Source: Brassicibacter mesophilus
GTDB taxonomy: Bacteria > Bacillota > Clostridia > Tissierellales > Proteiniboraceae
NCBI RefSeq assembly: GCF_050433385.1
Contig: NZ_JBNPXI010000003.1
Location: forward strand, 310,001 to 374,000
Length of the DNA: 64,000 nucleotides
Reading direction: 5' to 3'
Within the stretch, counting starts at the first letter, position 1; every line of letters begins with the position of its first letter. The notes under the pieces are model-generated. The model was not told where the DNA came from. It searched no databases and saw only the letters and a program-made list of their open reading frames with translations. Positions 44,520 to 52,372 of the stretch are shown one piece after another. The position numbers were made by a program, and so were the translations under genes.

Positions 44520-44549
44520 AACCCTGAGAAGCAACTGCTTCTCAGGGTT
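44520..44549. terminator. Bidirectional terminator between tauE and the Crp/Fnr gene
   Basis: AACCCTGAGAAGCA (44520-44533) pairs with TGCTTCTCAGGGTT (44536-44549), a perfect 14-bp stem. It overlaps the stop codon of the minus-strand regulator gene. Confidence 0.85.
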
Positions 44550-45243
44550 ATAAATATTTCCTATTTTCTAAAGCTTTAACTAATTCAATATATTGATAAC
44601 TATCAACTTGAATTTTACCTTTATTAATAGAAATTAGATTTTCATCTTTAAGTTGCTTAATTGTTCTATTAACGGTTCTTACGGTAGCACCAAGCTTTTC
44701 AGAAATTTGTTGACGGGTCATATCAATAAGAATAGTACTTTTACCTTTTATATCTTTGTTTATATAATTAATTAGAAAATTAAGCATTAAATGAATCGCA
44801 GGATAAAATAATTCTACACCTTTAGTATAAGATGAATTGTATAATTTGCTTGCAACTCTCCTTGAAAGCATCAATAGGAAATCATTGTCTGATTTTATCC
44901 ATGTAAAAAAGTCAAATAACGATAATTGAATAGTTATGCAATCAGTTATTGCTTCGATTGTAACAGATGTTTTTTCTTCACCTGCTAGAGCTGTAACTTC
45001 TCCAATAAAGTCAATAGCTTTATTCTTTTCTATTGTATATAGATTTCCATTATCAAACTCATTTATAATTCTTACTTCACCCACACAAATTATAGAGAAA
45101 GAAGTCAAAGTATCATCTTTTCTCTGTATTATACTATTTGATGGATATTTTTTTATAACACATCTATTTTTAACTGTCTCAGGCATATTTTTTAAAATCT
45201 CTTCCAAATCAGGATTTTCACTTAAAAGTTCATGAATTAACAT
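44548..45243 (-). CDS. Crp/Fnr-family transcriptional regulator
   Basis: 231 residues. The N-terminal cyclic-nucleotide-binding-like beta barrel (about 30-130: SFSIICVGEVRIINEFDNGN, AIDFIGEVTALAGEEKTSVT) lacks the Fnr cysteine cluster and the full cAMP-binding RxS motif, so the effector is unknown. The C-terminal winged helix-turn-helix reads DMTRQQISEKLGATVRTVNR and TIKQLKDENLISINKGKIQV. GAGGAG selects ATG 45243 rather than an upstream in-frame TTG. It lies between two operons that share an identical operator/promoter arrangement and is the obvious candidate to bind them. Confidence 0.88.
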   Translation of the reverse strand: MLIHELLSENPDLEEILKNMPETVKNRCVIKKYPSNSIIQRKDDTLTSFSIICVGEVRIINEFDNGNLYTIEKNKAIDFIGEVTALAGEEKTSVTIEAITDCITIQLSLFDFFTWIKSDNDFLLMLSRRVASKLYNSSYTKGVELFYPAIHLMLNFLINYINKDIKGKSTILIDMTRQQISEKLGATVRTVNRTIKQLKDENLISINKGKIQVDSYQYIELVKALENRKYL

Positions 45244-45372
45244 AAGAACACTCCTCAATAAATCTATATTAGAATATAGTTATAAGTCTTACAATATACA
45301 GAACATACTATTGCTTGAAGAAATTTAAAATATTTAGATTATAAATTAATTATATAAGAAAAAAATAATTAT

Positions 45373-45418
45373 AAAAGGGACATGTGTCCTTTTTTCATGT
45401 AATTTATTAAAGTAATAT
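45373..45418 (+). promoter_or_regulatory. Crp/Fnr-type operator and promoter of the DUF3100 operon
   Basis: AAAAGGGACA-TG-TGTCCTTTTTT (45373-45395), centred at 45383.5, with -10 TAATAT at 45413-45418. The centre-to--10 distance is 29.5 bases, identical to the element at 42252, and flanking bases are also similar. The 348-base gene-free interval 45259-45606 holds this element, the divergent regulator's promoter region and a short possible leader frame at 45524. Confidence 0.7.
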
Positions 45419-45523
45419 AAGTGTATAGTACAAAATTCACAATATTTCTACAAATTTTGACTTAATTAATTTAAGCAAAAGATATTATAGGTTTAAATTA
45501 TATTAATTTTAATGGAGGTGAGT

Positions 45524-45562
45524 TTGAAAAAAGTTTTATTGTTTAGAAAAACGATTTCATAA
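45524..45562 (+). CDS. Possible 12-codon leader peptide before the DUF3100 gene
   Basis: TTG 45524 follows a strong GGAGGTGAG and opens M K K V L L F R K T I S then TAA. It lies in the 5' region between the Crp/Fnr-type promoter and the DUF3100 gene. It may be a leader peptide, or merely a strayed ribosome site from an ancestral start. There is no obvious attenuator hairpin, so I give it low weight. Confidence 0.25.
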   Translation: MKKVLLFRKTIS

Positions 45563-45606
45563 AAGAAGGCACTTATTCTAAAATTCAATCTAAGGGGGAA
45601 GACAAT

Positions 45607-46428
45607 TTGCCAAATGTAGAAAACGCTATCAAAAAATATTTAAAAGTATACGTAATTGCATTGATACTTGCAGTTATATTTGATTCTTTAGGAACATTAA
45701 AGTTTAATATAGGTGTTGGAACAATAGTGATTCTTCCAATGGTATTTGCCACTATTATTGGAGGTTTATTAGGTCCTGATTCATTCAAAGTGTTTAATAT
45801 GGAAGAATCGAAACTTGGAGGTAGTCTTGTTTTAGTTACATTAGCACCTTTTATGGCTAAAATGGGTGTTTCAGCTGGAGCAAATTTGGCAAAGCTAGTA
45901 GAAGTGGGACCAGCCTTACTTCTTCAGGAATTTGGGAATCTAGGAACTATACTTATTTCTTTACCTTTGGCACTTTTATTAGGACTTAAAAAAGAATCAA
46001 TTGGAGCCTGCTATTCTATTAATAGAGATTCTAATCTTGGCTTAACAACAGATATTTTTGGACCAGATGCTCCTGAAACAAAGGGGACTTTTGGTGTATA
46101 TATTGTTGGTTCGGTACTTGGAACGGTCTTCATGAGCTTTTTTATAAGTGTTGTTGCCTCATGGAATATTTTCCATCCATTAGCACTTGGAATGGCTTCT
46201 GGTGTAGGTAGTGGTACTATGATGTCAACAGCTGCAGGTACACTGGGAACAATTTATCCAGAATTTGCTGAAGAAATACTAGTTATGGGCGGTGCCAGCG
46301 ATATGCTGACAGGTATCACTGGTATCTATATAGGCACCTTTGTTGCATTACCTTTTACCCAAAAGTTATACAAAATTTTGGAACCTAAATTAAGACGCTT
46401 TGGAAAGAAAAAAGAGGGGGCGATATAA
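45607..46428 (+). CDS. DUF3100 family membrane protein
   Basis: 273 residues with about seven to eight hydrophobic segments. The DUF3100 blocks are FNIGVGTIVILPMVFATIIG, MGVSAGANLAKLVEVGPALL, ACYSINRDSNLGLTTDIFGP and ALGMASGVGSGTMMSTAAGT. The start is TTG 45607, the only initiator placed after AAGGGGGAAG. The partner membrane gene begins directly at its stop codon. Similar DUF3100 pairs occur near peptidase or amidohydrolase genes, so a role as a transporter for hydrolase substrates is likely. Driven by the Crp/Fnr-type promoter. Confidence 0.82.
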   Translation: MPNVENAIKKYLKVYVIALILAVIFDSLGTLKFNIGVGTIVILPMVFATIIGGLLGPDSFKVFNMEESKLGGSLVLVTLAPFMAKMGVSAGANLAKLVEVGPALLLQEFGNLGTILISLPLALLLGLKKESIGACYSINRDSNLGLTTDIFGPDAPETKGTFGVYIVGSVLGTVFMSFFISVVASWNIFHPLALGMASGVGSGTMMSTAAGTLGTIYPEFAEEILVMGGASDMLTGITGIYIGTFVALPFTQKLYKILEPKLRRFGKKKEGAI

Positions 46429-46890
46429 TTGGTAAAAAAATATTTTGTTCAACAGCTTGGGCTATTATTGTTAATATCAATAATCATTATTCTTACGAAT
46501 GTTTTAGGATATAGTATGTCAATAGGTAACTCAATTATTGGTATCGGAGTTTTAAGTGGCATTGCTTTAATGGGCTTAACTTTAAGTAAACTTATGAGTC
46601 GTTTTGTTAAATTACCTTCTATGATGTATGTTTCACTATTAGGATTAATATTAGCTTCTCCTATTTCACCTATAAAAGATACAATTATCAACTTAACATC
46701 TCAAGTTGCATTTTTAGCACCGACTACTGCATTAGGTGCATTTGCAGGTGTATCACTAGGAAAAGATTTGAAAAACTTTGCTAAAATAGGATGGAAACTA
46801 GTGATTTTGACAATCTTTGTTATTGCAGGAACTTTCCTTGGATCAGCGTTAATAGCTCATGTGGTGCTGAAACTAACTGGAGCTATATAG
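46429..46890 (+). CDS. Membrane protein, partner of the DUF3100 protein
   Basis: 153 residues with four to five membrane helices (LGLLLLISIIIILTNVLG, GIGVLSGIALMGLTLSKLM, MMYVSLLGLILASPISP, VAFLAPTTALGAFAGVSLG, LVILTIFVIAGTFLGSALI). TTG 46429 directly follows the TAA of the DUF3100 gene with GAGGGGG upstream, so the two are translationally coupled. It is likely the second subunit of a heteromeric permease. No family name is certain. Confidence 0.75.
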   Translation: MVKKYFVQQLGLLLLISIIIILTNVLGYSMSIGNSIIGIGVLSGIALMGLTLSKLMSRFVKLPSMMYVSLLGLILASPISPIKDTIINLTSQVAFLAPTTALGAFAGVSLGKDLKNFAKIGWKLVILTIFVIAGTFLGSALIAHVVLKLTGAI

Positions 46891-46984
46891 ATTTTAAAAC
46901 CGATGTGATAGTTTATGAAATGTAATATTTTAATCAAAAACTGTTAAGTTTTAGCACAGACTTTACTATTTCTACTCATATCAA

Positions 46985-47141
46985 GGTGCAGGAGAATTCA
47001 TATCCCATGTTTAATAGATGAGAAAGAGCAATGGGATACGAAATGTTTGAGGTAAGTAAAGAAAAAGTAACAGATGAAAGCTTCAAAAAACATGATCTAA
47101 ATGATCATGAAACGGGGATAAAGTTGGAAAAGGTAGAGTAA
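46985..47141 (+). pseudogene. Relic of a second ileS (3' end only)
   Basis: The stretch from about 46985 to TAA 47141 parallels the last 240 bases of ileS (41676-41918). It matches the segment around GCAAGAGAGTTCATATC, then ATGAGAAAGAGCAATGG, then, after a gap of about 90 bases relative to ileS, AAAGTAACAGATGAAAGC and the last twelve codons through ATGATCATGAAAC to GTAGAGTAA. Differences are scattered, and there is a stop and an internal deletion, so it is an old decayed paralogue rather than a recent copy. Its own terminator survives just downstream. Nothing else is visible between 46891 and 47288. Confidence 0.8.
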
Positions 47142-47145
47142 GAAT

Positions 47146-47180
47146 AAAAATCCGAGGGACGATAGTTTCTCGGATTTTTT
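47146..47180 (+). terminator. Terminator surviving after the ileS relic
   Basis: AAAAATCCGAG (47146-47156) pairs with CTCGGATTTTT (47169-47179), then T. Confidence 0.75.
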
Positions 47181-47288
47181 ATGCGAAAATCAAGAAAAAA
47201 ATAGAAATCATGATACAATGTAAATATATAGAATAATATGAAGAACTATAATAGAAATGTAAGATTTTTGATGAAAAGGAGGATTTTT

Positions 47289-48236
47289 ATGTCAAGGGTG
47301 TCAAATGCACTTAATATGTATTTTTTACTTCAAGTAAGAGATATTATGAGAATTGAAGAAATTGCAGAACAATTAGAAGTAACACCAAGAATGGTGAAAA
47401 AATATAAAAACGATTTAGAAATGGCAGGTATTTATATAGGTTCAAAATTAGGTAGATATGGTGGCTATTATTTGGAAAATAAAAGAAGCTTAGATGCAAT
47501 AGATTTTACCAAAGATGAATTAAGTGCTTTAAAGATGGCTAAGGAAACGATAAAAAGCGGTAAATATCACTATAGTTCAAAATTTGAGATACTTACAAGC
47601 AAAATACTTAGCTCAAAAACTCATATTGATGACATATATTACCACAATAAATCAATAAGTGAATCAGATGAAATAGTAAAAAAAGAAAAACGAATCTGGA
47701 TTGATATTAATCTAGCAATAAACCAAAATAAAAAAGTTAAGATGAAATATAAGTCTTTAAAAGCACATGGCTTAGAAATAAAGGAGAGAATAGTAAATCC
47801 ATACGGCATTTTTGATTATAAGGGAGCTACATATTTCTATGGGTACTGTGAGAATGCAAAAGATATTAGATTCTTTAAATTATCTAGAATTGTAGAATAT
47901 GAGGTATTAAAAAATAAATTTGATGTAAAGCTTGATTTTGATTTTGATGAAGTATTAGAAAAATCATTTGGAATATATAATGATGAGACAATATATTTGA
48001 AATTAAAGATACATTATCCAATGAGTGAAATAGTAAAGGAAAAACAAATTACAAAAGAACAGAAAATTACAGAAATAGATAGTAAGACTATATTCTTTGA
48101 AGCAAAAATGAAAGGTTATACTGAAATAAAATCTTGGGTAATGAGTATGGGAAGCTATGTAGAGGTGATAGAACCAGTGAAATTAAAAGAAGACATAGTT
48201 GAAGAAGTAGATAAATTAATAGCTTTATATAGATGA
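47289..48236 (+). CDS. WYL-domain transcriptional regulator, CRISPR-associated
   Basis: 315 residues. The N-terminal helix-turn-helix (MRIEEIAEQLEVTPRMVKKY) is of the DeoR/HTH_11 type. The WYL domain (about 140-225: KMKYKSLKAHGLEIKERIVN, PYGIFDYKGATYFYGYCENA) and C-terminal WCX extension follow. ATG 47289 with AAGGAGG is chosen; an in-frame upstream ATG at 47238 has no ribosome site. It immediately precedes the cas operon in the same direction (77-base gap), so it is probably a ligand-sensing regulator of cas expression. Confidence 0.87.
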   Translation: MSRVSNALNMYFLLQVRDIMRIEEIAEQLEVTPRMVKKYKNDLEMAGIYIGSKLGRYGGYYLENKRSLDAIDFTKDELSALKMAKETIKSGKYHYSSKFEILTSKILSSKTHIDDIYYHNKSISESDEIVKKEKRIWIDINLAINQNKKVKMKYKSLKAHGLEIKERIVNPYGIFDYKGATYFYGYCENAKDIRFFKLSRIVEYEVLKNKFDVKLDFDFDEVLEKSFGIYNDETIYLKLKIHYPMSEIVKEKQITKEQKITEIDSKTIFFEAKMKGYTEIKSWVMSMGSYVEVIEPVKLKEDIVEEVDKLIALYR

Positions 48237-48313
48237 ACTTGAAATAAATATTTTTAATGAAACATTTTAATTCACCATTATATGATAGATTCTAAATGAA
48301 GGGAGGTGAAAAT

Positions 48314-49042
48314 ATGAGATTTTCAGTAGAGTTGTTATTAGAAAATGAAATAATACCAAAAGATAAGAATAGAATAATATTGTCGCTTTTGAAGAATTGC
48401 TTTAGTTCGTATAGTGAAGAGTACTATGAAAATCTATATCAGAATACTAATAATAAGATTAAAGACTTTACATTTTCATTATATTTAGGTGGATGTAAGT
48501 TTTTAAGAGAAGAAATACTTATTCCGGGTAAAAAAATAATTCTAAACTTTTCGGCGTATAGCTTTGAGGATGGGATTATGTTTTATAACTCTTTTTTAAG
48601 TAATAAAGGAAAGCGATACCCTTTAAAGAACAATACTATTATGATTGGAAAGATAAATCTAGTAAAAGAAAAAACAATATATAGTAATGAAATAATATTT
48701 AAAACTATGAGTCCTATTGTAGTTAGAGAACACAACGGAAATAATGGCAAAACGTGGTACCATTCACTAAGCAGTGAAGAAGGACGAGCTATTTTTATAG
48801 AGAACCTTAGATATCAGCTAAAAGATGTATTTGGAGAAAGAGTAACATATGATTTTAAAGATATAGAAATAAACATTTCAAATGACAATAAAGAAGTCAA
48901 AGTAAAGAACTATGGAATAGAGGTACTTTCTAACATAGCAAAGATCAAAATAAAATCTCAGCCATATATTTTAGACTATTTATATAAGGCTGGTATAGGA
49001 AGTAAAAGGGGCAGTGGATTCGGGATGGTAGATATAGTGTAG
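48314..49042 (+). CDS. cas6: CRISPR endoribonuclease Cas6
   Basis: 242 residues. The C-terminal glycine-rich loop YKAGIGSKRGSGFGMVDIV is the hallmark of Cas6. The N-terminus (MRFSVELLLENEIIPKDKNR) begins the first ferredoxin-like fold. A candidate catalytic His is the early FSSYSEEYYENLY neighbourhood or His in VREHNGN; I cannot decide by eye. Cas6 cuts the precursor transcript within each repeat to make crRNAs. ATG 48314 follows GGGAGGTG. It is first in the cas6-8-7-5-3-4-1-2 operon. Confidence 0.88.
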   Translation: MRFSVELLLENEIIPKDKNRIILSLLKNCFSSYSEEYYENLYQNTNNKIKDFTFSLYLGGCKFLREEILIPGKKIILNFSAYSFEDGIMFYNSFLSNKGKRYPLKNNTIMIGKINLVKEKTIYSNEIIFKTMSPIVVREHNGNNGKTWYHSLSSEEGRAIFIENLRYQLKDVFGERVTYDFKDIEINISNDNKEVKVKNYGIEVLSNIAKIKIKSQPYILDYLYKAGIGSKRGSGFGMVDIV

Positions 49043-49055
49043 GGGAGGTGAAATG

Positions 49056-50732
49056 GTGGATAATCAAATAAAAATTGAAATGGGAGACTGGATGATTAAT
49101 GCTGGAATAGTAGGGCTTTACAACATATTAGAAAATGCAGGAGATGATGTACAGTTCTATGAACAAGGAATACAAATTGAACATTCTATGTTAAATAATT
49201 TTGAAGAAAAATATTTCAATTATTTTATAGAAAAATATAAAGAAAGTACGGCATGGTTTAAAATAGTATCTTATAAAGAGATAATTAAAAATTATGAGAA
49301 CAATGATTTTAAAAACTTTAATGATCAATCTTTAGAATCACTAAACAAATATATTGAAATGGTCAAGGATTATTTAAATAGAAACAATTATAAAAAGGTA
49401 TATCCTTTTATAAAACATGATAAAAATATATTAGGTTTGCATAAAGAGTTATCAAAAATCAAATTAAGTAAAAAAGATAAAATAGAAGACAAGATAGATG
49501 ATGTAAAAGATCGTTTCAAAATAATAAATGAAATTATTGATTATTGTGGTAGTGAAGATGGGAAAAAGTATATAGCAGCAAAAGGAGTAATATATAGTGT
49601 TATAAACAATGCTTGGAATGGGATTTGTTTTTTAAATCCACAAACTAAAGAGCATGATGTATATATAGATTATAGAAATTATTTTATAGAACCAGTTCTA
49701 AAATATATAGGGTCGGAAAAATCGAAGTTTAAATATAGTTGTTTTTCATGTGACAGAGCAATTAAAGATTTAAAAAATGATTTAAGTTTTTTAACTATGA
49801 CAGGATTTGATGTAAGTAGAAAATCTTCACATGTTTGGAATTTTGATAATGATGTAGCAGTTTGTCCTATTTGCAAACTAATATATTCGTGTATACCTGC
49901 TGGAATTACTTATGTTTATGATAAAGGAATTTATATAAATGATAATTCCAATATAGAAAATGCTATTCACATTAATAATAAAATAAAAGCAGAAATTCTA
50001 AAAGAAAGTGAAATCAAAAATTCTAGAACATATAGAGCCCTAGTCAATGCTATATACGAACAATTTAATGACAAAGTAAAATATGAATTATCAGATATTC
50101 AGATTGTTAAATATGAAGATAATAAATACAAGTTTAATATATTATCTAAAAAATCTTTAAAAATTATATCAGAGTCACAGAAAAATCTAAATGGTTTAAT
50201 TAAATGTGGATTTAAAGAAGTCAATACTTATTTTAATATTTATGAGCTTATTATTGACAGACTACTAAACAATCAAAATTTATTTACACTTATTCATAAA
50301 TTGTTAATCTATAAATTATCTACTCCAAAAGATTCACATTTTAGTATTTCACAAGTACTGAAAATATTAAATATTAATCAAATATTCTTGGAGGGAATGG
50401 GTTATATGGAAAATCAAGAAAAGGATATCATAAAGATTGCTAATGCTTCAGGTTATTATTTAAGGAAAAAATATAAAGAGAAACGTGCTCAAGATAAATT
50501 AAGTGGTATAGCATATAGGTTACTTAATGCATTAAAAACAAATAATGAAGGTATGTTTATGGATACGATATTAAACTGTTATTTGTATGCAAATACTACT
50601 GTACCAAATGTATTTATAGATGCCCTTAGAAACAATGAAAATTTGAAAACCATTGGATATGCATTTGTATCTGGACTTATTGAAGGAAAAGAACAAAATG
50701 ATAAAAATGGAGGAGATAATAATGAAAAATAA
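49056..50732 (+). CDS. cas8b1: Cas8b1 (Cst1-like), large Cascade subunit, type I-B
   Basis: 558 residues. Two CxxC pairs (residues 229-232 in YSCFSCD and 270-273 in VCPICK) form the zinc finger typical of Cst1/Cas8a1-b1 of the Tneap subtype. The N-terminus GDWMINAGIVGLYNIL also fits that family. The rest is helical and Lys/Asn-rich. Cas8 recognises the PAM and anchors the crRNA 5' end. GTG 49056 gives the better spacing to GGGAGG, but ATG 49053 just before it is also possible. The stop overlaps the cas7 start by 11 bases. Confidence 0.82.
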   Translation: MDNQIKIEMGDWMINAGIVGLYNILENAGDDVQFYEQGIQIEHSMLNNFEEKYFNYFIEKYKESTAWFKIVSYKEIIKNYENNDFKNFNDQSLESLNKYIEMVKDYLNRNNYKKVYPFIKHDKNILGLHKELSKIKLSKKDKIEDKIDDVKDRFKIINEIIDYCGSEDGKKYIAAKGVIYSVINNAWNGICFLNPQTKEHDVYIDYRNYFIEPVLKYIGSEKSKFKYSCFSCDRAIKDLKNDLSFLTMTGFDVSRKSSHVWNFDNDVAVCPICKLIYSCIPAGITYVYDKGIYINDNSNIENAIHINNKIKAEILKESEIKNSRTYRALVNAIYEQFNDKVKYELSDIQIVKYEDNKYKFNILSKKSLKIISESQKNLNGLIKCGFKEVNTYFNIYELIIDRLLNNQNLFTLIHKLLIYKLSTPKDSHFSISQVLKILNINQIFLEGMGYMENQEKDIIKIANASGYYLRKKYKEKRAQDKLSGIAYRLLNALKTNNEGMFMDTILNCYLYANTTVPNVFIDALRNNENLKTIGYAFVSGLIEGKEQNDKNGGDNNEK

Positions 50733-51606
50733 TATATCAGAAAAAGGTTTAGCTATATCTATAATTTTTGAAGCAGAAAGTGCTAATTATGGGGAATCAG
50801 TTGGAAATGTTGCTTCATTAAAAAAAGTTGCTAGAGGTAAAGGTGAGCAATATACATATATTTCAAGACAAGCTATTAGATATAATATTGTTGAACAATT
50901 AAGAGAAGAGTTAGCTCCTGTAAAGGCAGAAGGAAGTGGAGATAAAAAGGTGATTCAATTTCATGCTGATGCAACCATAGATAAATATCCTGAGATAGAT
51001 TTTTTTGGATATTTGAAGACAGAAAAAGGAACAGGAGGGAAAAAAAGATCTGCAAAAGTAAGGTTATCTAATGCTATATCTTTAGAAACTTTCAAGGGAG
51101 ATTTAGATTTTTTAACTAACAAAGGATTGGCAGATAGATTAAATGAAAATATGAATATAGCTCAAGCTGAAATTCATAGATCATATTATAGATATACAAT
51201 AGTGATTGATTTAGATCAGATAGGAATAGATGAGGAATATGATATAGAAATATCTAATGATGAAAAAGCAAGAAGAGTCAATAAGTTATTAGATACAGTT
51301 TCGTTATTATATAGAGATATTAGAGGTAGAAGAGAAGACCTAAAACCATTATTTGTAATTGGTGGAGTATATGATGTGAAAAATCCTGTATTTCAAAATG
51401 TTTTAGATGTAAAAGATAATAAAGTAGTTGTTGAACAAATAGAGAGTGGCTTATTTGATTATATAAAAAAAGATACAATTTGTGGACTTATTGAAGGAAA
51501 ATTTGATAATGACAAAGAGATCAAAGAGAAATTAAATGCTACACTTATGCCTGAATTTTTTACAAATTTAAAAGAAAAGGTAAAAGGTTATTATGAAGGC
51601 AATTAG
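50722..51606 (+). CDS. cas7: Cas7 (Cst2/DevR family), Cascade backbone
   Basis: 294 residues. GLAISIIFEAESANYGESVG and KKVARGKGEQYTYISRQAIR match the Cst2/DevR-type Cas7 start. SAKVRLSNAISLETF, AEIHRSYYRYTIVIDLDQIG and RGRREDLKPLFVIGGVYDVK are later conserved blocks of the RRM-like core. Multiple Cas7 copies coat the crRNA spacer. ATG 50722 follows GGAGG by 7 bases; longer in-frame starts lie inside cas8. The gene overlaps both its neighbours (11 bases with cas8, 14 with cas5), showing tight coupling. Confidence 0.9.
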   Translation: MKNNISEKGLAISIIFEAESANYGESVGNVASLKKVARGKGEQYTYISRQAIRYNIVEQLREELAPVKAEGSGDKKVIQFHADATIDKYPEIDFFGYLKTEKGTGGKKRSAKVRLSNAISLETFKGDLDFLTNKGLADRLNENMNIAQAEIHRSYYRYTIVIDLDQIGIDEEYDIEISNDEKARRVNKLLDTVSLLYRDIRGRREDLKPLFVIGGVYDVKNPVFQNVLDVKDNKVVVEQIESGLFDYIKKDTICGLIEGKFDNDKEIKEKLNATLMPEFFTNLKEKVKGYYEGN

Positions 51607-52372
51607 ATTAAAATTAAAGCAGGATATGGTGAATTATAAAAAGCCTACAAGTTTTCAATTAAAAGAAACTTATCCGCTACCTCCATATTCTACAGTTATT
51701 GGAATGGTTCATAATCTTTGTGGTTATACAGAATATAAAGAAATGGAAATAAGTGTACAAGGAAAATATCATTCAAAAGTTAACGATCTTTATACTAGAT
51801 ATGAATTTAAAAATGCTATGAAATTTGAAGCAACAAGACATCAGCTAGAAGTAGGTAATTTTGGTGTAAGTAGAGGGGTTGCTACATCGGAATTACTAGT
51901 AGATGTAGAGCTTTTAATTCATATAATTCCTAAAGATCAAGAATTAGTTTATGAGATAGAAGAAGCTTTTTTATATCCTAGAGAGTATCCTTCTTTAGGA
52001 AGAAGAGAAGATTTAGTAGTTATAGAAGAAGTAAAGGTAGTAGAATTATTATTTAAAGAAGGATTTAAAAAATCAATAAGAGGAATAAGTGATTATAGTG
52101 CATATATTCCAATAAATTTGATTGATAATATCGGAATAAAAAGTAAGGTTCAAGGTATTACTGTGTCGGGAACTAAATACAAACTAAACAAAAATTATGA
52201 ACTTATAAATTATGGTAATAAGAAATCTCCTAAGATTTTTAGAAAATGGAAAAAGGAAGAAGTAATATATGCAACCAATCTATTTGCATTAAGAAAAAAA
52301 GATATTATTTTAGATCAAGATTATAATATTGTATTTGCTATATTAGATACTGGAGAGGTTTATAATGAATAA
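51593..52372 (+). CDS. cas5: Cas5 (Cas5t-like), Cascade 5'-handle subunit
   Basis: 259 residues. The N-terminal KAIRLKLKQDMVNYKKPTSF with YPLPPYSTVIGMVHNLCGY is the Cas5 signature, whose first strands form the RAMP fold. The later block AFLYPREYPSLGRREDLVVI is also typical of the Cas5 family. Cas5 holds the 8-base crRNA 5' handle. It overlaps cas7 by 14 bases and cas3 by 8 bases. Confidence 0.88.
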   Translation: MKAIRLKLKQDMVNYKKPTSFQLKETYPLPPYSTVIGMVHNLCGYTEYKEMEISVQGKYHSKVNDLYTRYEFKNAMKFEATRHQLEVGNFGVSRGVATSELLVDVELLIHIIPKDQELVYEIEEAFLYPREYPSLGRREDLVVIEEVKVVELLFKEGFKKSIRGISDYSAYIPINLIDNIGIKSKVQGITVSGTKYKLNKNYELINYGNKKSPKIFRKWKKEEVIYATNLFALRKKDIILDQDYNIVFAILDTGEVYNE

